Below are positions 16,001 to 23,709 of a stretch of 31,335 bases of DNA, one piece after another. The translations under genes and the position numbers were made by a program. The notes under the pieces were generated by a model, which had not been told where the DNA came from, searched no databases, and worked only from the letters and a program-made list of their open reading frames with translations. Within the stretch, counting starts at the first letter, position 1, and each line of letters starts with the position of its first letter. Origin of the DNA: CAZFZT01 sp964523675 (GTDB lineage: Bacteria; Planctomycetota; Phycisphaerae; Phycisphaerales; SM1A02); contig CAZFZT010000037.1 in the NCBI GenBank assembly GCA_964523675.1, positions 1 through 31,335 on the forward strand. Reading direction: 5' to 3'.

Positions 16001-16953
16001 TCGGCCGGGATGAGATCAGCCGGCGGATGGGCGCGATCAAGGATCACGCAGTCGGCATGGCGCAGCAGGCCCTCGTCGCACATGGCGATGGCGTGTATGA
16101 AGCGGACGAGCGCCTTGACGACGGTTCGTGCATTCGAGTACGCATGACCATCAACGCCGGTCGCCTGACGATCGACTTCAGCGGCTCAGCTGAGCAGCAT
16201 CCGGGCAACCTCAATGCGACGCCCGCTATCGTGAGAAGCGCGGTGGTGTATGTGCTGCGGTTGCTCATGGGTGAGCAGGGGAGGTCGGCGGGCCTCAATG
16301 AAGGCATCATGCGCTGCGTTCAGATCATTTTGCCGCGTGGACTGCTCAACCCTGAGTTCCCCGGATCAACAATTGATGCGCACCTGCACCCAGCGGTTGT
16401 CGGCGGCAATGTCGAAACCAGCCAGCGACTGGTTGATACGCTCATCAAGGCGCTCGGGCTTGCCGCGTGCAGCCAGGGCACGATGAACAATGTACTCTTC
16501 GGCAATGCGCGCTTCGGGTACTACGAAACCGTTTGTGGCGGCGCGGGTGCGACGCCGAATGCGAGCGGCGCCAGCGCTGTCCACACCCACATGACCAATA
16601 CGCGCATCACAGATCCCGAACTGCTCGAGCACCGCTATCCGGTCCGGCTCGAGCGGTTCGCCATTCGCGCCGGATCCGGCGGGGCGGGCAGGCATCGCGG
16701 CGGTGACGGCGCCTTGAGGGAGATCGTGTTCCTCGAACCGATGTCGCTCTCGATCCTTTCGCAACATCGCGCCCAACAGCCGTATGGCGGCGATGGCGGT
16801 TCCCCAGGCGCATGCGGCTCACAATTTGTGCTGCGAGCAACAGGTGAGAAACGTCCTCTTGCATCCGTTGATCAGTGCGAAGTCGAGCCGGGTGATCGGT
16901 TGATCCTGAACACTCCGGGTGGCGGTGGATGGGGAAGCCGGGATTCGCGGTGA
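13057..16953 (+). CDS. Fused hydantoinase A/B, 5-oxoprolinase-like ATP-dependent amidohydrolase
   Basis: The 1298-residue protein joins the two halves that are separate subunits (HyuA, HyuB) in many bacteria. The HyuA half begins RIAIDTGGTFTDCL (phosphate-binding loop) and continues with a second ATPase motif IGFDMGGTSTDVARYD and VSFGGAGGQHACAIA. The HyuB half starts near residue 780 (LVQMELFAGRFASIAEEMGQ) with HPKFGGSHLPDI, ending in LNTPGGGGWGSR. Length and order match eukaryotic-type 5-oxoprolinases (about 1290 residues), which use ATP to open 5-oxoproline to glutamate; related enzymes act on hydantoins, and acetophenone or acetone carboxylases are more distant. Substrate is therefore probable, not certain. 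It is cytosolic, and its position behind a peptide importer suggests use of imported peptides or lactams. Confidence 0.9.
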   Translation: MGQSTTLHWRIAIDTGGTFTDCLARASSDSGGREEIVRRVKILSSAAMRGRIAGHDGRSVHIDAGWLQDVPSLRGFTFRAMGSQRFETVVRSHEQGDAALELRGAPEGAQLSGEAFEVASGETAPILAARIATRTPLDEPLPSMSLRLATTRGTNALLERAGARVAFIVNEGFADLLLIGDQQRPDIFALDIHKPPPLYDAVVEVAGRLNADGSLLQPLDLERVREEARRLVKEGITSAAIALMHSYLNDEHERAVERVLLESGFEYVARSASLAPLIEILPRAETAVVESYLAAIIEKYLSQVTQAISAKTDCRRSGATLHVMTSAGGLVRADQYLAKDSLLSGPAGGVAGAAAAGRASGFDCIIGFDMGGTSTDVARYDADFEYRFEHRVGPARLVAPALAIETVAAGGGSICGLRDGRLFVGPESAGADPGPACYGAGGPLTLTDVNLLLGRIGVELFEVPIDVQAAERALDDVACAVARWSDSRAERHAQQFEDSRVDPYELLDGFLAIANERMAGAIQQVSLRRGYDPSDYALVSFGGAGGQHACAIAAMLGMKTVIMPADASILSAVGLDHALIERIGQRQVLARLDELGDELARLFKECAEQVRREVMAEGIDAQSISIRRRIANMRLLGQDATVAVEVDDLHRLEDAFAQRYAEIYGHAPEGKPIEVESIRVIASQNPGTFARMRRSTDTPEQRQHRRPRRVRARFDGMWRDIPAYAREELAHGSTIDGPAIIFDRMSAYVIEIGWNAVIDDAGAIVARYHGGAKRSAQERDGLVQMELFAGRFASIAEEMGQILERTALSTNVKRRLDFSCAVLDAHGELIVNAPHIPVHLGALGLCVRSVADTIEMRPGDVLVTNHPKFGGSHLPDITVITPVFHENHLVGFVANRAHHAEIGGVRPGSMPPLAKRLIEEGVVIPPMHLVRAGVSNFEAVAQLLQAGPYPSRSVADNLADLRAAVAANQRGAAALLQLVEQFGRDEISRRMGAIKDHAVGMAQQALVAHGDGVYEADERLDDGSCIRVRMTINAGRLTIDFSGSAEQHPGNLNATPAIVRSAVVYVLRLLMGEQGRSAGLNEGIMRCVQIILPRGLLNPEFPGSTIDAHLHPAVVGGNVETSQRLVDTLIKALGLAACSQGTMNNVLFGNARFGYYETVCGGAGATPNASGASAVHTHMTNTRITDPELLEHRYPVRLERFAIRAGSGGAGRHRGGDGALREIVFLEPMSLSILSQHRAQQPYGGDGGSPGACGSQFVLRATGEKRPLASVDQCEVEPGDRLILNTPGGGGWGSRDSR

Positions 16954-17017
16954 CGGCATGGCACTGCTGCGAGAAGCAGCGCGGCTGCGCGTTCACTTCA
17001 ATTTGTCTGCACTTTCA

Positions 17018-18661
17018 CTACGGCGGTGTGTTGCTGTAGAACACCAGTCGCAGTTCCTGGCCATCCGCAGCATCGGTCTGTTCAAGGACATATTCGCCGA
17101 AGGGACTCGTCGGGAGGGAAAGCGAGTCGAAGTTGCCGGTCAATGCCGTTGCGCTCAGGAGTAGAATCGACTCCCCATGTGCGGGCCTGTACAGCGTCGG
17201 CAGGTGAACGATCAACTCTCCCGCAATCGACGCATGTTCTTCAGCGCGAACGGAAACGGCGTGCAATTCCCCATGTGAAATGTGCAGTGGGATGACGACG
17301 CGGCCGGTTGGGTCGATGTGCAGTTCGCGCATCGTCAGTGGAGCAGTCTTTGAGTTCGGCTTCACGACTGATGCTGATTGCGCTCTGATCGTGCCCTTGT
17401 TGGTGATCTTCGCATGGATGGAGCCGTCGCCGACCAACATGCCTGTCGGACCGACGATGACCTCGCTTGCAATGATTTCACCGTGCTGCGCGACTTCCAG
17501 GAAGCCGCTGGTCCCAGGCGCCGTGCCGATCTCGATCTTCTGCTGCACATGCCACAGCGCTTGGTTGCCGCGAATGGAGACGTTCCCCCCAGACCCATTC
17601 AGATGACCGAGCCGGCCGAAGCGCGAGGTGACGGTGGCGCCGTCGTTGATGTGCATTGTCGCGTGTCCGCGAAGGCCGACGTACAAGCCGTCAGTCACGC
17701 TCCACAGGGACTGGCCGCCATGGATTACTGCCGTCCCGGAAGACGCCGTGTGCTCGCCAATCGCAGCGATACCGGAGAACACTGTTCCGCCCTCAGCGAT
17801 CGTCAGTGTGCCCGCACCATTTGAAGCTGCGCCGATGGAGGTAACAAGGACGGACGATGCCGTTGAACCTGACCCGCGTACGAACAGGTTCCCCACCGCG
17901 CCCGGCCCGTTTCCAACGACGATGTTCTTGCTGGTAGCGACAGCGCCGCTGCGCACCAGGCACGTGCCGAAGCCGACGTAGCCGCAGTACGCGTCTCCGC
18001 CGACCGCCCATGTGGAGCCCTTTCCTGAGATGGTGAGCTGTCCGAATGAGCCGGGGCTGAAGCCGACATACGTATTGAGTTGGGTGGTAAATGTCGCGCC
18101 ATCCACCACGCCAAGCCAACCCGCGCCATAGTTGCCGATGCGCAGTTGACCTCCCCAGTTGACCGTCAACGAGGCGCCAGGCCCGTCGAGCAGAACCGCG
18201 CCGTGCTCACTCGATCCGAACCCGATACTGCCACCAGCCGTGGTGATCGAACCGGCGCCAATCCGGAGCATCGGCTCCTTGTTGCCAGCGGACCCACTGA
18301 TCCGCAGACCTGGTGTTGAAGCGAGAATCGTGATCTGGTGATCCGCACCATTGAGCTCGACCCGGCCGGTCGTCACAACAAGATCCTTTACCAACGTGGT
18401 TCCGTTCAGTTGAACGCCATATGCCTCGTCAATCGAAAACTGGGCAGTGTCCGTCACCCAGGGCACCGTTGTTGGATTCCAATTCACCGCGTCATGGAAT
18501 GATCCGCCAATTCCTGCCTGCCACTCAACGACATCCGCGGAAGCGGCTACGCAAAGTGAAGCGGCGAGCAATGAGCCGGCACTGCGCGAGCCGCTCCGGC
18601 GCTTGTGCATGGCGAGGCGCCGACAGCGTTGGACGAGGTTTCCGGAGAGCGTTTGCAGCAT
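17018..18661 (-). CDS. Exported T5SS/PEP-CTERM-associated repeat protein
   Basis: The protein (547 residues from this start) has an N-terminal export signal ending SLLAASLCVAASADV. It then has the common opening EWQAGIGGSFHDAVNWNPTT and a series of beta-helix repeats of the form L-x-VG...GxLxI...G-x-V. Examples are SFGQLTISGKGSTWAVGG, AGTLTIAEGGTVFSGIAAIG and ALWHVQQKIEIGTAPGTSG. These match the TIGR04393-type repeat of autotransporter and PEP-CTERM-linked surface proteins. There is no PEP-CTERM tail and no beta-barrel, so anchoring is unclear. The open frame extends to 18736 but would read through the terminator at 18695-18730, so ATG 18661 or ATG 18610 (MHKRRSGSRS, a cleaner signal peptide) is the start. 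Neither has a clear ribosome binding site. It is probably extracellular. Confidence 0.83.
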   Translation of the reverse strand: MLQTLSGNLVQRCRRLAMHKRRSGSRSAGSLLAASLCVAASADVVEWQAGIGGSFHDAVNWNPTTVPWVTDTAQFSIDEAYGVQLNGTTLVKDLVVTTGRVELNGADHQITILASTPGLRISGSAGNKEPMLRIGAGSITTAGGSIGFGSSEHGAVLLDGPGASLTVNWGGQLRIGNYGAGWLGVVDGATFTTQLNTYVGFSPGSFGQLTISGKGSTWAVGGDAYCGYVGFGTCLVRSGAVATSKNIVVGNGPGAVGNLFVRGSGSTASSVLVTSIGAASNGAGTLTIAEGGTVFSGIAAIGEHTASSGTAVIHGGQSLWSVTDGLYVGLRGHATMHINDGATVTSRFGRLGHLNGSGGNVSIRGNQALWHVQQKIEIGTAPGTSGFLEVAQHGEIIASEVIVGPTGMLVGDGSIHAKITNKGTIRAQSASVVKPNSKTAPLTMRELHIDPTGRVVIPLHISHGELHAVSVRAEEHASIAGELIVHLPTLYRPAHGESILLLSATALTGNFDSLSLPTSPFGEYVLEQTDAADGQELRLVFYSNTPP

Positions 18662-18694
18662 GTTCACGATGGTGTCCGGCTTCGCACGGCTGCT

Positions 18695-18730
18695 AAAAGA
18701 AGGGCTCCTGATATCGGTCAGGAGCCCTTC
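18695..18730 (-). terminator. Rho-independent terminator after the PEP-CTERM gene
   Basis: A perfect 13-bp stem GAAGGGCTCCTGA (18699-18711) and TCAGGAGCCCTTC (18718-18730) with a 6-base loop is followed on the minus strand by TTTT (18698-18695). It lies 46 bases after the stop of the gene at 18776 and only 34 bases before the next start, so the two surface-protein genes are separate transcription units. Confidence 0.88.
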
Positions 18731-18775
18731 ATACATATAGCAATTGGTGTGGGTTCACCCACGTTCGGCAGAAGT

Positions 18776-19432
18776 TCAGTTCTGGCGACGGCGGCGAACG
18801 CCAATGAGACCCGCTGCGCCAAGAAGCGCAAGCGATCCAGGGCCTGGAATGACGTTGTAGTAGTAGTTCACAGTCACCTCGCCGCTTGCAGCAAAGTCTG
18901 CGAGCGGGATGGACGAGTCGGTCGAGCCGGTCACCGCGAACCCGCCGCTGCCGAAGATTTCCGCAGCGATCTGGCCATTGCCAATGTAGGCAGCGAGGTC
19001 GCCGAGTTCGGAGATCATGTCGCTGTCAGTGTCGAAGAGGAAGCCGAAGTCATGGTAGTCCGGGCCAGAATTGGGAATGCCATCGGTCGAGCCGACCGGC
19101 TCGAACGCAACCTGATTAAGAGAAACGAAGCCGGCAATCGAGCCGAAATCGAGCGTGCCGAATCCCGTGAGCGAGACGCCGAACAGAGGCGCATCAATCG
19201 GTGAGTCATTCTCTGCGGTGACGTTGGCGCCGATCGTCATCGAGAAGATGACTTCAACCTTCTTCAGGATGTGCAGGCCGCCGTTGTCGTCAAATTGATC
19301 GAACTGCAACGTAACACCGCCGGGTGAAAGCGGGAAGTCAAAGTTCTGCTGTTGGCTGATCATGTCCGCCCCGGCCGAGCCAGCGAGCAGCATGGCAGCG
19401 ATCGCTCCGGTGGCTCCTGTGATGATTCTCAT
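18776..19432 (-). CDS. PEP-CTERM sorting-domain protein, choice-of-anchor E type
   Basis: The 218-residue protein has a signal peptide (MRIITGATGAIAAMLLAGSA, cut near SAGA-DM) and a C-terminal sorting tag IPGPGSLALLGAAGLIG followed by VRRRRQN. This is the PEP-CTERM form in which the motif, a hydrophobic helix and an Arg cluster are recognised by exosortase. Between them, FDQFDDNGGLHILKKVEVIF near the start and GEVTVNYYYNV just before the tag resemble the choice-of-anchor E domain. The start ATG 19432 has AAAGGA 9 bases upstream (complement of 19442-19447). A candidate promoter lies at 19538-19565 and a terminator at 18695-18730, so this is a single-gene unit. It is presumably attached to the cell surface; its role is unknown. 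Confidence 0.88.
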   Translation of the reverse strand: MRIITGATGAIAAMLLAGSAGADMISQQQNFDFPLSPGGVTLQFDQFDDNGGLHILKKVEVIFSMTIGANVTAENDSPIDAPLFGVSLTGFGTLDFGSIAGFVSLNQVAFEPVGSTDGIPNSGPDYHDFGFLFDTDSDMISELGDLAAYIGNGQIAAEIFGSGGFAVTGSTDSSIPLADFAASGEVTVNYYYNVIPGPGSLALLGAAGLIGVRRRRQN

Positions 19433-19751
19433 GTCTTTCAATCCTTTCTCTCCTTTACGAATGGTGGATCCTCCTCCCCGACGAAGAAATGTAGTGCGCA
19501 ACGATTACGAACAGCACCCACCCAGCACGGCAGCAAGAATGTATCACCCTGCGAATTGCAGTCAAGCGTTTCGACTGCTCTCGATGATAGATTTCTAAGA
19601 TTGTTCTGCCCGGATGTGAGCCCGCGGCGCCCTATTTTCCCCAGATTCTCCACATGAGCGATTGGCGACGGATTAGCCCACCCTCGGTCCGAAGTTATCG
19701 GGCTTGCCGGAGCTTTTTGCTCCATGGAACAATAGGTTCTCTTTTGGCTGC
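19433..19751. other. 319-base intergenic region holding the PEP-CTERM gene leader
   Basis: This lies between the stop of the TPR gene and the start of the PEP-CTERM gene, both on the minus strand. It holds the ribosome binding site and candidate promoter of the latter. A small GGAGC-ttttt-GCTCC hairpin near 19708-19722 could help end the TPR transcript but lacks a following T-run. I see no gene or repeat in it. Confidence 0.6.
19538..19565 (-). promoter_or_regulatory. Candidate sigma70-type promoter of the PEP-CTERM gene
   Basis: On the minus strand TTGACT (19565-19560) and TACATT (19543-19538) are 16 bases apart, close to the TTGACA/TATAAT consensus. They would give a leader of about 100 bases before ATG 19432. 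Found by eye only. Confidence 0.4.
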
Positions 19752-21170
19752 TCAGTTGGCGCCGAGCCCACATAGGCGCCGGACGATACGATTGGCGCGG
19801 GCAATCCAGATACGAACACGAAGCCGGCGCAACCCATCATCGTGGCGGTTGATCTTCATGCCTCGAACGACCCAGCCGGCTGCGACCTCGATGCGGCCAT
19901 CTTCGAGTGCGGCCAGCGCGAGGTTATGCATCGACACCACGCAATTCGGATCAATTCGAAGCACACGGCGGCTCGCCATCGCGCCTGAGGCACGATCGCC
20001 TGCGCAGAAGTGCGCCAGCGCGAGTCGCCGGAGCAGCTCTGCGCGTTTGTCCTCGGCGTAGCTGTCGTCGGTCAGCGCGAGGTCATACATGAGAGCTGCC
20101 TCGCGCGGCATGCGGGCTTCGATGAGCAGGTTTCCGAAAGCCGCCCACTCGTCCGGGCCGTAGTGCCGCAGAGGATCGTCATCGAGCGCTTCCTTGATGC
20201 CCGTTTCGTTGGCATCACCGGCTGCGGTGACGTGGTCAAGTTCATCCTTCAGAACCTGCTGCGCCTCACTCAGCCGCCGACGAGAAAGAAGGGCGTCCGC
20301 CAGCGCAAGCCGCACTCGTGGATACGTCGGGTCGAGCTTCAGGACGAGCTCAAACTCAACATGGGCGCGGTCGTAGCGCTTGCATTGCATGGCGATCGCG
20401 CCAAGCCGCATATGCGCATCGACATTGGCCGGTTCAAGTTCGAGCACCCGGCGAAACTTCTCCGCCGCTTCCGGAAGCCGCCCCAGTTCGACGAGCAGCC
20501 GGCCGTAATCAAGCAGCGTATCGATGTTGCCAGGGTCGTCGCGCAGATCGCGAAGGAAGAGTTGCAGCGCGCGTTGGGGCTTGCCCATGGCTGCGCTGAC
20601 CGCACCAAGGCGCGCCCGCAATCGCGGCATGTTCGGCTCATGGCGAATGGCTTCCTTCAGGCACCATGCGGCTTTTTCAAAGCACCCCCGCCGGGCCAGC
20701 GACTCAGCGACGGTTGAAAGGCACATGGCGCTGGGCTCATTGAGCGTCTGCTGCGCTAGGTAGAAGGTCGTTTCAGCCGCGTCATGATCACCGAGGTGAA
20801 TGTAGCTCTCGATCATGTGGGCATAAGCGGCCTCATGATGCTGGTCGATCTTCAGCGCGTGTTCAAACCAATGAATCGCATCGTTGTAGCGCTGCAGGCG
20901 ATTGGCGAGGATGCCGGCCGCCACCAATGCACCGCAGCGCTCCGGCTGATCGTCATCGAGCAGCTCAATCGCCCGTTCGTAAGAAGCGAGGGCCTCCCGC
21001 TCACGACCGGCCGCTTCCAAGGTCAGACCGAGATTGAAATGCCACTCGGCCTGATCCGGATTGAGCGCAAGCGCCTTTCGGAGTTCGGCTTCCGCTTCGG
21101 CCCATCGGCCGCGCTCGTACATCTCGAAGGCGCGGTCGGCGTGTGATTCGGCATCAAACCAATCGCTCAT
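19752..21170 (-). CDS. TPR-repeat protein
   Basis: The 472-residue protein is a run of about ten tetratricopeptide repeats from residue 8 onward. Clear units are YERGRWAEAEAELRKALALN, WHFNLGLTLEAAGREREALA, YGRLLVELGRLPEAAEKFRR and MRLGAIAMQCKRYDRAHVEF. Such scaffolds bind other proteins or peptides. There is no signal peptide or catalytic domain, so it is probably cytosolic. I took ATG 21170 (MSDWFDAESHADRAFEMYER), because the extra 23 codons upstream are not TPR-like and lie in the divergent regulatory space. No strong ribosome binding site is visible. It diverges from the HEAT-repeat lipoprotein gene 304 bases away. The partner is unknown. Confidence 0.87.
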   Translation of the reverse strand: MSDWFDAESHADRAFEMYERGRWAEAEAELRKALALNPDQAEWHFNLGLTLEAAGREREALASYERAIELLDDDQPERCGALVAAGILANRLQRYNDAIHWFEHALKIDQHHEAAYAHMIESYIHLGDHDAAETTFYLAQQTLNEPSAMCLSTVAESLARRGCFEKAAWCLKEAIRHEPNMPRLRARLGAVSAAMGKPQRALQLFLRDLRDDPGNIDTLLDYGRLLVELGRLPEAAEKFRRVLELEPANVDAHMRLGAIAMQCKRYDRAHVEFELVLKLDPTYPRVRLALADALLSRRRLSEAQQVLKDELDHVTAAGDANETGIKEALDDDPLRHYGPDEWAAFGNLLIEARMPREAALMYDLALTDDSYAEDKRAELLRRLALAHFCAGDRASGAMASRRVLRIDPNCVVSMHNLALAALEDGRIEVAAGWVVRGMKINRHDDGLRRLRVRIWIARANRIVRRLCGLGAN

Positions 21171-21474
21171 TGTGGGGAATCTCGCAGAATCGCCGAACCA
21201 AGCATGGACTTCGTCGACTAAGAATGTGCTGAGCTTCACGCAAAGCCCGCACAGCCAACCCTTTGGAACATGCTTTTGCCGAGTTTTCCTCGGCTCTGGA
21301 TGTTCCGGCTCAAGTGTAGCCGATAGGATAGCAACACGCCATGGTGATGGCCCTGGCAGATCGCTTTGGGCTCATCGCTCCTCGCTTCCGGCGTGTGCAG
21401 AGGAATCAGGGCGGGAAGCCGACGCCCGAATGCCAACTGCTCAGAACGCCCGTTGTGTAACAACTCGACTGCCG
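21171..21474. other. Divergent intergenic region with a two-tier hairpin
   Basis: The 304 bases between the divergent TPR and HEAT genes must contain both promoters. They hold an extended hairpin: outer stem GGAACAT/ATGTTCC (21265-21271 and 21300-21306), an internal loop, inner stem GCCGAG/CTCGGC (21278-21283 and 21289-21294) and a TTTTC loop. It could be a leader structure or an operator; no further gene is seen. Confidence 0.5.
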
Positions 21475-23709
21475 ATGTCGCGATTATTCCCTGCCAGCAA
21501 GATCCAGCATCCTCGGCCGCGCCGGCGGCTTGCGCTGATTCTGTCCGTAGCCGCCAGCTTATCCGGTCTGGTCACAGGCGGCTGCGCTGCGCCTGGGAAG
21601 GTGGAAGCAACCTTGTCTGCAGAGCCGGAATCTTCATCTCTCGCGCAGTATCAACCGGAGCCATTGGTCGCCCTGGCAGCGACCGCAACGATGGATTCGA
21701 TTCCTCAGCCGGCCACTGCCGACGATCTTGAAGAAATCAAATGGCTCACTGCGATCCTGACGAACCCAGCCAACGATGGCCCGACGCGCGGGGGCGCAGC
21801 ACGCCGTTTGCTTGGCATCGGTCACCCGGATGCGATTGCCCCTTTGCGGGCGGCACTCATCAGTGGCGACGAGGGATTGATCCTGGCGGTGGCGGATGCG
21901 CTTCGGGAAGCGGAGGAGCCGCCCCTGGAGCTTTTGGAGCCGTTAGTTGAAGCTTTGGCTGAGGCGCCTGAGGTGGTGCTTGACGCGCTTTCGCTGGTCA
22001 TTGCTCGCTATGGGGATGAAGCCCTCGCGCAGGTGGTCGGCCGCGCCCGCAACACCGGACTTGCCGATGCAGCGCGGCTTGGAGCAATTCACGCATTGGG
22101 TTCGTTTCGTAATCAGGCAGCAGCCATCGAACTCATGGCGCTCCTTGATGAGAATGCGGCCGAGCCCATCCTGGCAGCCACATGCGAGGCGCTGCGGCGT
22201 GGCACCGGGCTGCCTTATGGGGATGAGCCCGCAGCATGGAAACGATGGTGGCGTGACGCAGTCAATCAACCGCCTGAACAGTGGCTTACGAACCTGGTGC
22301 AACGGCTGGCTGAGCAGGTCGCGGCCGAGCAGCAGCAGACGTTGCAAGTGCGCGAGCAGGTGGCGGGCTTGGAGCGGCGGCTGGGTGAGACGTTCCGCGA
22401 GCTGTTCCCGCTGATTCGCGAAGACGAGCAGATGCGAAGATTGCGGGCTCTCATGGATGACCGCCTCACGTCGATCCGCTTGTTCGCGGTCGGCCGGGTC
22501 GAACGCCTGCTGCGCGACAGCATTCGAGTTCCCGACGATGTCCAGGCCAAGCTCGCTGTAATGCTTGATGATGAGGACGCGGAGATTCGAAGGCGTACAG
22601 CGCGGCTGATCGATCAACTCGGAATTGAGTCGGCCGGCTCTCGTCTGGCTCAGCGTCTGGGCGTGGAAACATCGCCTGATGTCGCAGCCGCACTGATGGA
22701 TCTGCTCATCAAGCGTCCGACGGCTGCTGCGATCGAGCCGCTCCGTCGATGGATCGGCGGTGAGGCGGTTGAGAACAACCATGCGCTGAGCGATCGCGCG
22801 GCCGCCGTGGTCTGGGAGCTTTCCAACGCCATTGAACTCGACGAGGCGCAGCGGGCGGCGCTATGCGAATCGATTCGCAGTGCAGACCGTTGGCGCGGTT
22901 CCGCCGAGCACGCGCGCCTGCTTGGTGCAGTCGGCAATGAAAATGATCTGCACGAGATTGAGTCGCTGCTCGACGGCAGCGAGCCGGTCATGCGCCGAGC
23001 CGTGGCTGAGGCGTTTCTGCGCAGGTCGTTGCAGCAGCCGCTGCTTGAGAGGTCGAATGATGAAGTGATCTATCCATTTGCCGTACGCGCTCTGGCACGT
23101 GGCGACGTTGATATGAACGCCGCCCGCCAGGTGTTGGCGATGCCGCCCATCTCGGAAGCGGCGCGAACCGCATGGAACGAAGCGCTCGTCACGATCGCCG
23201 GTCGGCTGCCAACCTCGGCCATTCTTGAACTCGATGATCTGCTGGCGGGCCAGACCAGCATTGTCAGTCTCGCTCAGCTGCGGACGGATGTTCTCGCCAA
23301 GGCACGGGAGGTGATGCCGGAATCGACGCTGCCGGAGCTGCGCGTGAAGGTACTCACCCGGCTTGCGCAGCAGTTGCTCTTGCTCGATAATGCGATCGCC
23401 GCTCACGAAGTGATGGAATCGGTGAATGGATTGGCGCTGGATGAGGAGTCGCGGAAGGTGAGATTCGAGGCGGCGGCTTTATCCGGCAACTACGACATTG
23501 CCGCGCAACTCGAAGCCGAGCCCGCAGCGTGGTTGCACCTGCTCGCAGCGCTTGCGACAGGTCGGCGACCGGCGGCGATCAACTTGCGCGATGAGATCGA
23601 TCGGCGCTTTGGAGGCCGGCTCGATGAGGCCCTCCAGGCCGATTTCGAACAGCTCTCGGAACTGCTTCGGCGCGAGCGAGCTGACGCCAACGCCGACTCC
23701 TCCGCATGA
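21475..23709 (+). CDS. HEAT-repeat lipoprotein
   Basis: The 744-residue protein starts MSRLFPASKI, has an Arg-rich n-region, a hydrophobic stretch (19-33) and a weak lipobox TGGC with Cys37, so it is probably a lipoprotein. From about residue 80 it consists of HEAT-like helical pairs (ARRLLGIGHPDAIAPLRAAL, LGAIHALGSFRNQAAAIELM, IRRRTARLIDQLGIESAGSR). The segment EPAAWKRWWRDAVNQPPEQW (about 252-271) and a coiled coil after it (QVAAEQQQTLQVREQVAGLE) break the series. HEAT scaffolds bind other proteins; no enzyme domain is seen. ATG 21475 was chosen because it gives the signal sequence; the longer open frame overlaps the divergent gene. Its stop overlaps the sirtuin start (ATGA), which means coupled translation. 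Confidence 0.83.
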   Translation: MSRLFPASKIQHPRPRRRLALILSVAASLSGLVTGGCAAPGKVEATLSAEPESSSLAQYQPEPLVALAATATMDSIPQPATADDLEEIKWLTAILTNPANDGPTRGGAARRLLGIGHPDAIAPLRAALISGDEGLILAVADALREAEEPPLELLEPLVEALAEAPEVVLDALSLVIARYGDEALAQVVGRARNTGLADAARLGAIHALGSFRNQAAAIELMALLDENAAEPILAATCEALRRGTGLPYGDEPAAWKRWWRDAVNQPPEQWLTNLVQRLAEQVAAEQQQTLQVREQVAGLERRLGETFRELFPLIREDEQMRRLRALMDDRLTSIRLFAVGRVERLLRDSIRVPDDVQAKLAVMLDDEDAEIRRRTARLIDQLGIESAGSRLAQRLGVETSPDVAAALMDLLIKRPTAAAIEPLRRWIGGEAVENNHALSDRAAAVVWELSNAIELDEAQRAALCESIRSADRWRGSAEHARLLGAVGNENDLHEIESLLDGSEPVMRRAVAEAFLRRSLQQPLLERSNDEVIYPFAVRALARGDVDMNAARQVLAMPPISEAARTAWNEALVTIAGRLPTSAILELDDLLAGQTSIVSLAQLRTDVLAKAREVMPESTLPELRVKVLTRLAQQLLLLDNAIAAHEVMESVNGLALDEESRKVRFEAAALSGNYDIAAQLEAEPAAWLHLLAALATGRRPAAINLRDEIDRRFGGRLDEALQADFEQLSELLRRERADANADSSA

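Noticed and set aside
18662..18736. Longer N-terminus for the T5SS/PEP-CTERM-type protein beginning MYEGLL
   Set aside because: The added codons are the terminator hairpin of the upstream gene, so they are unlikely to be translated.
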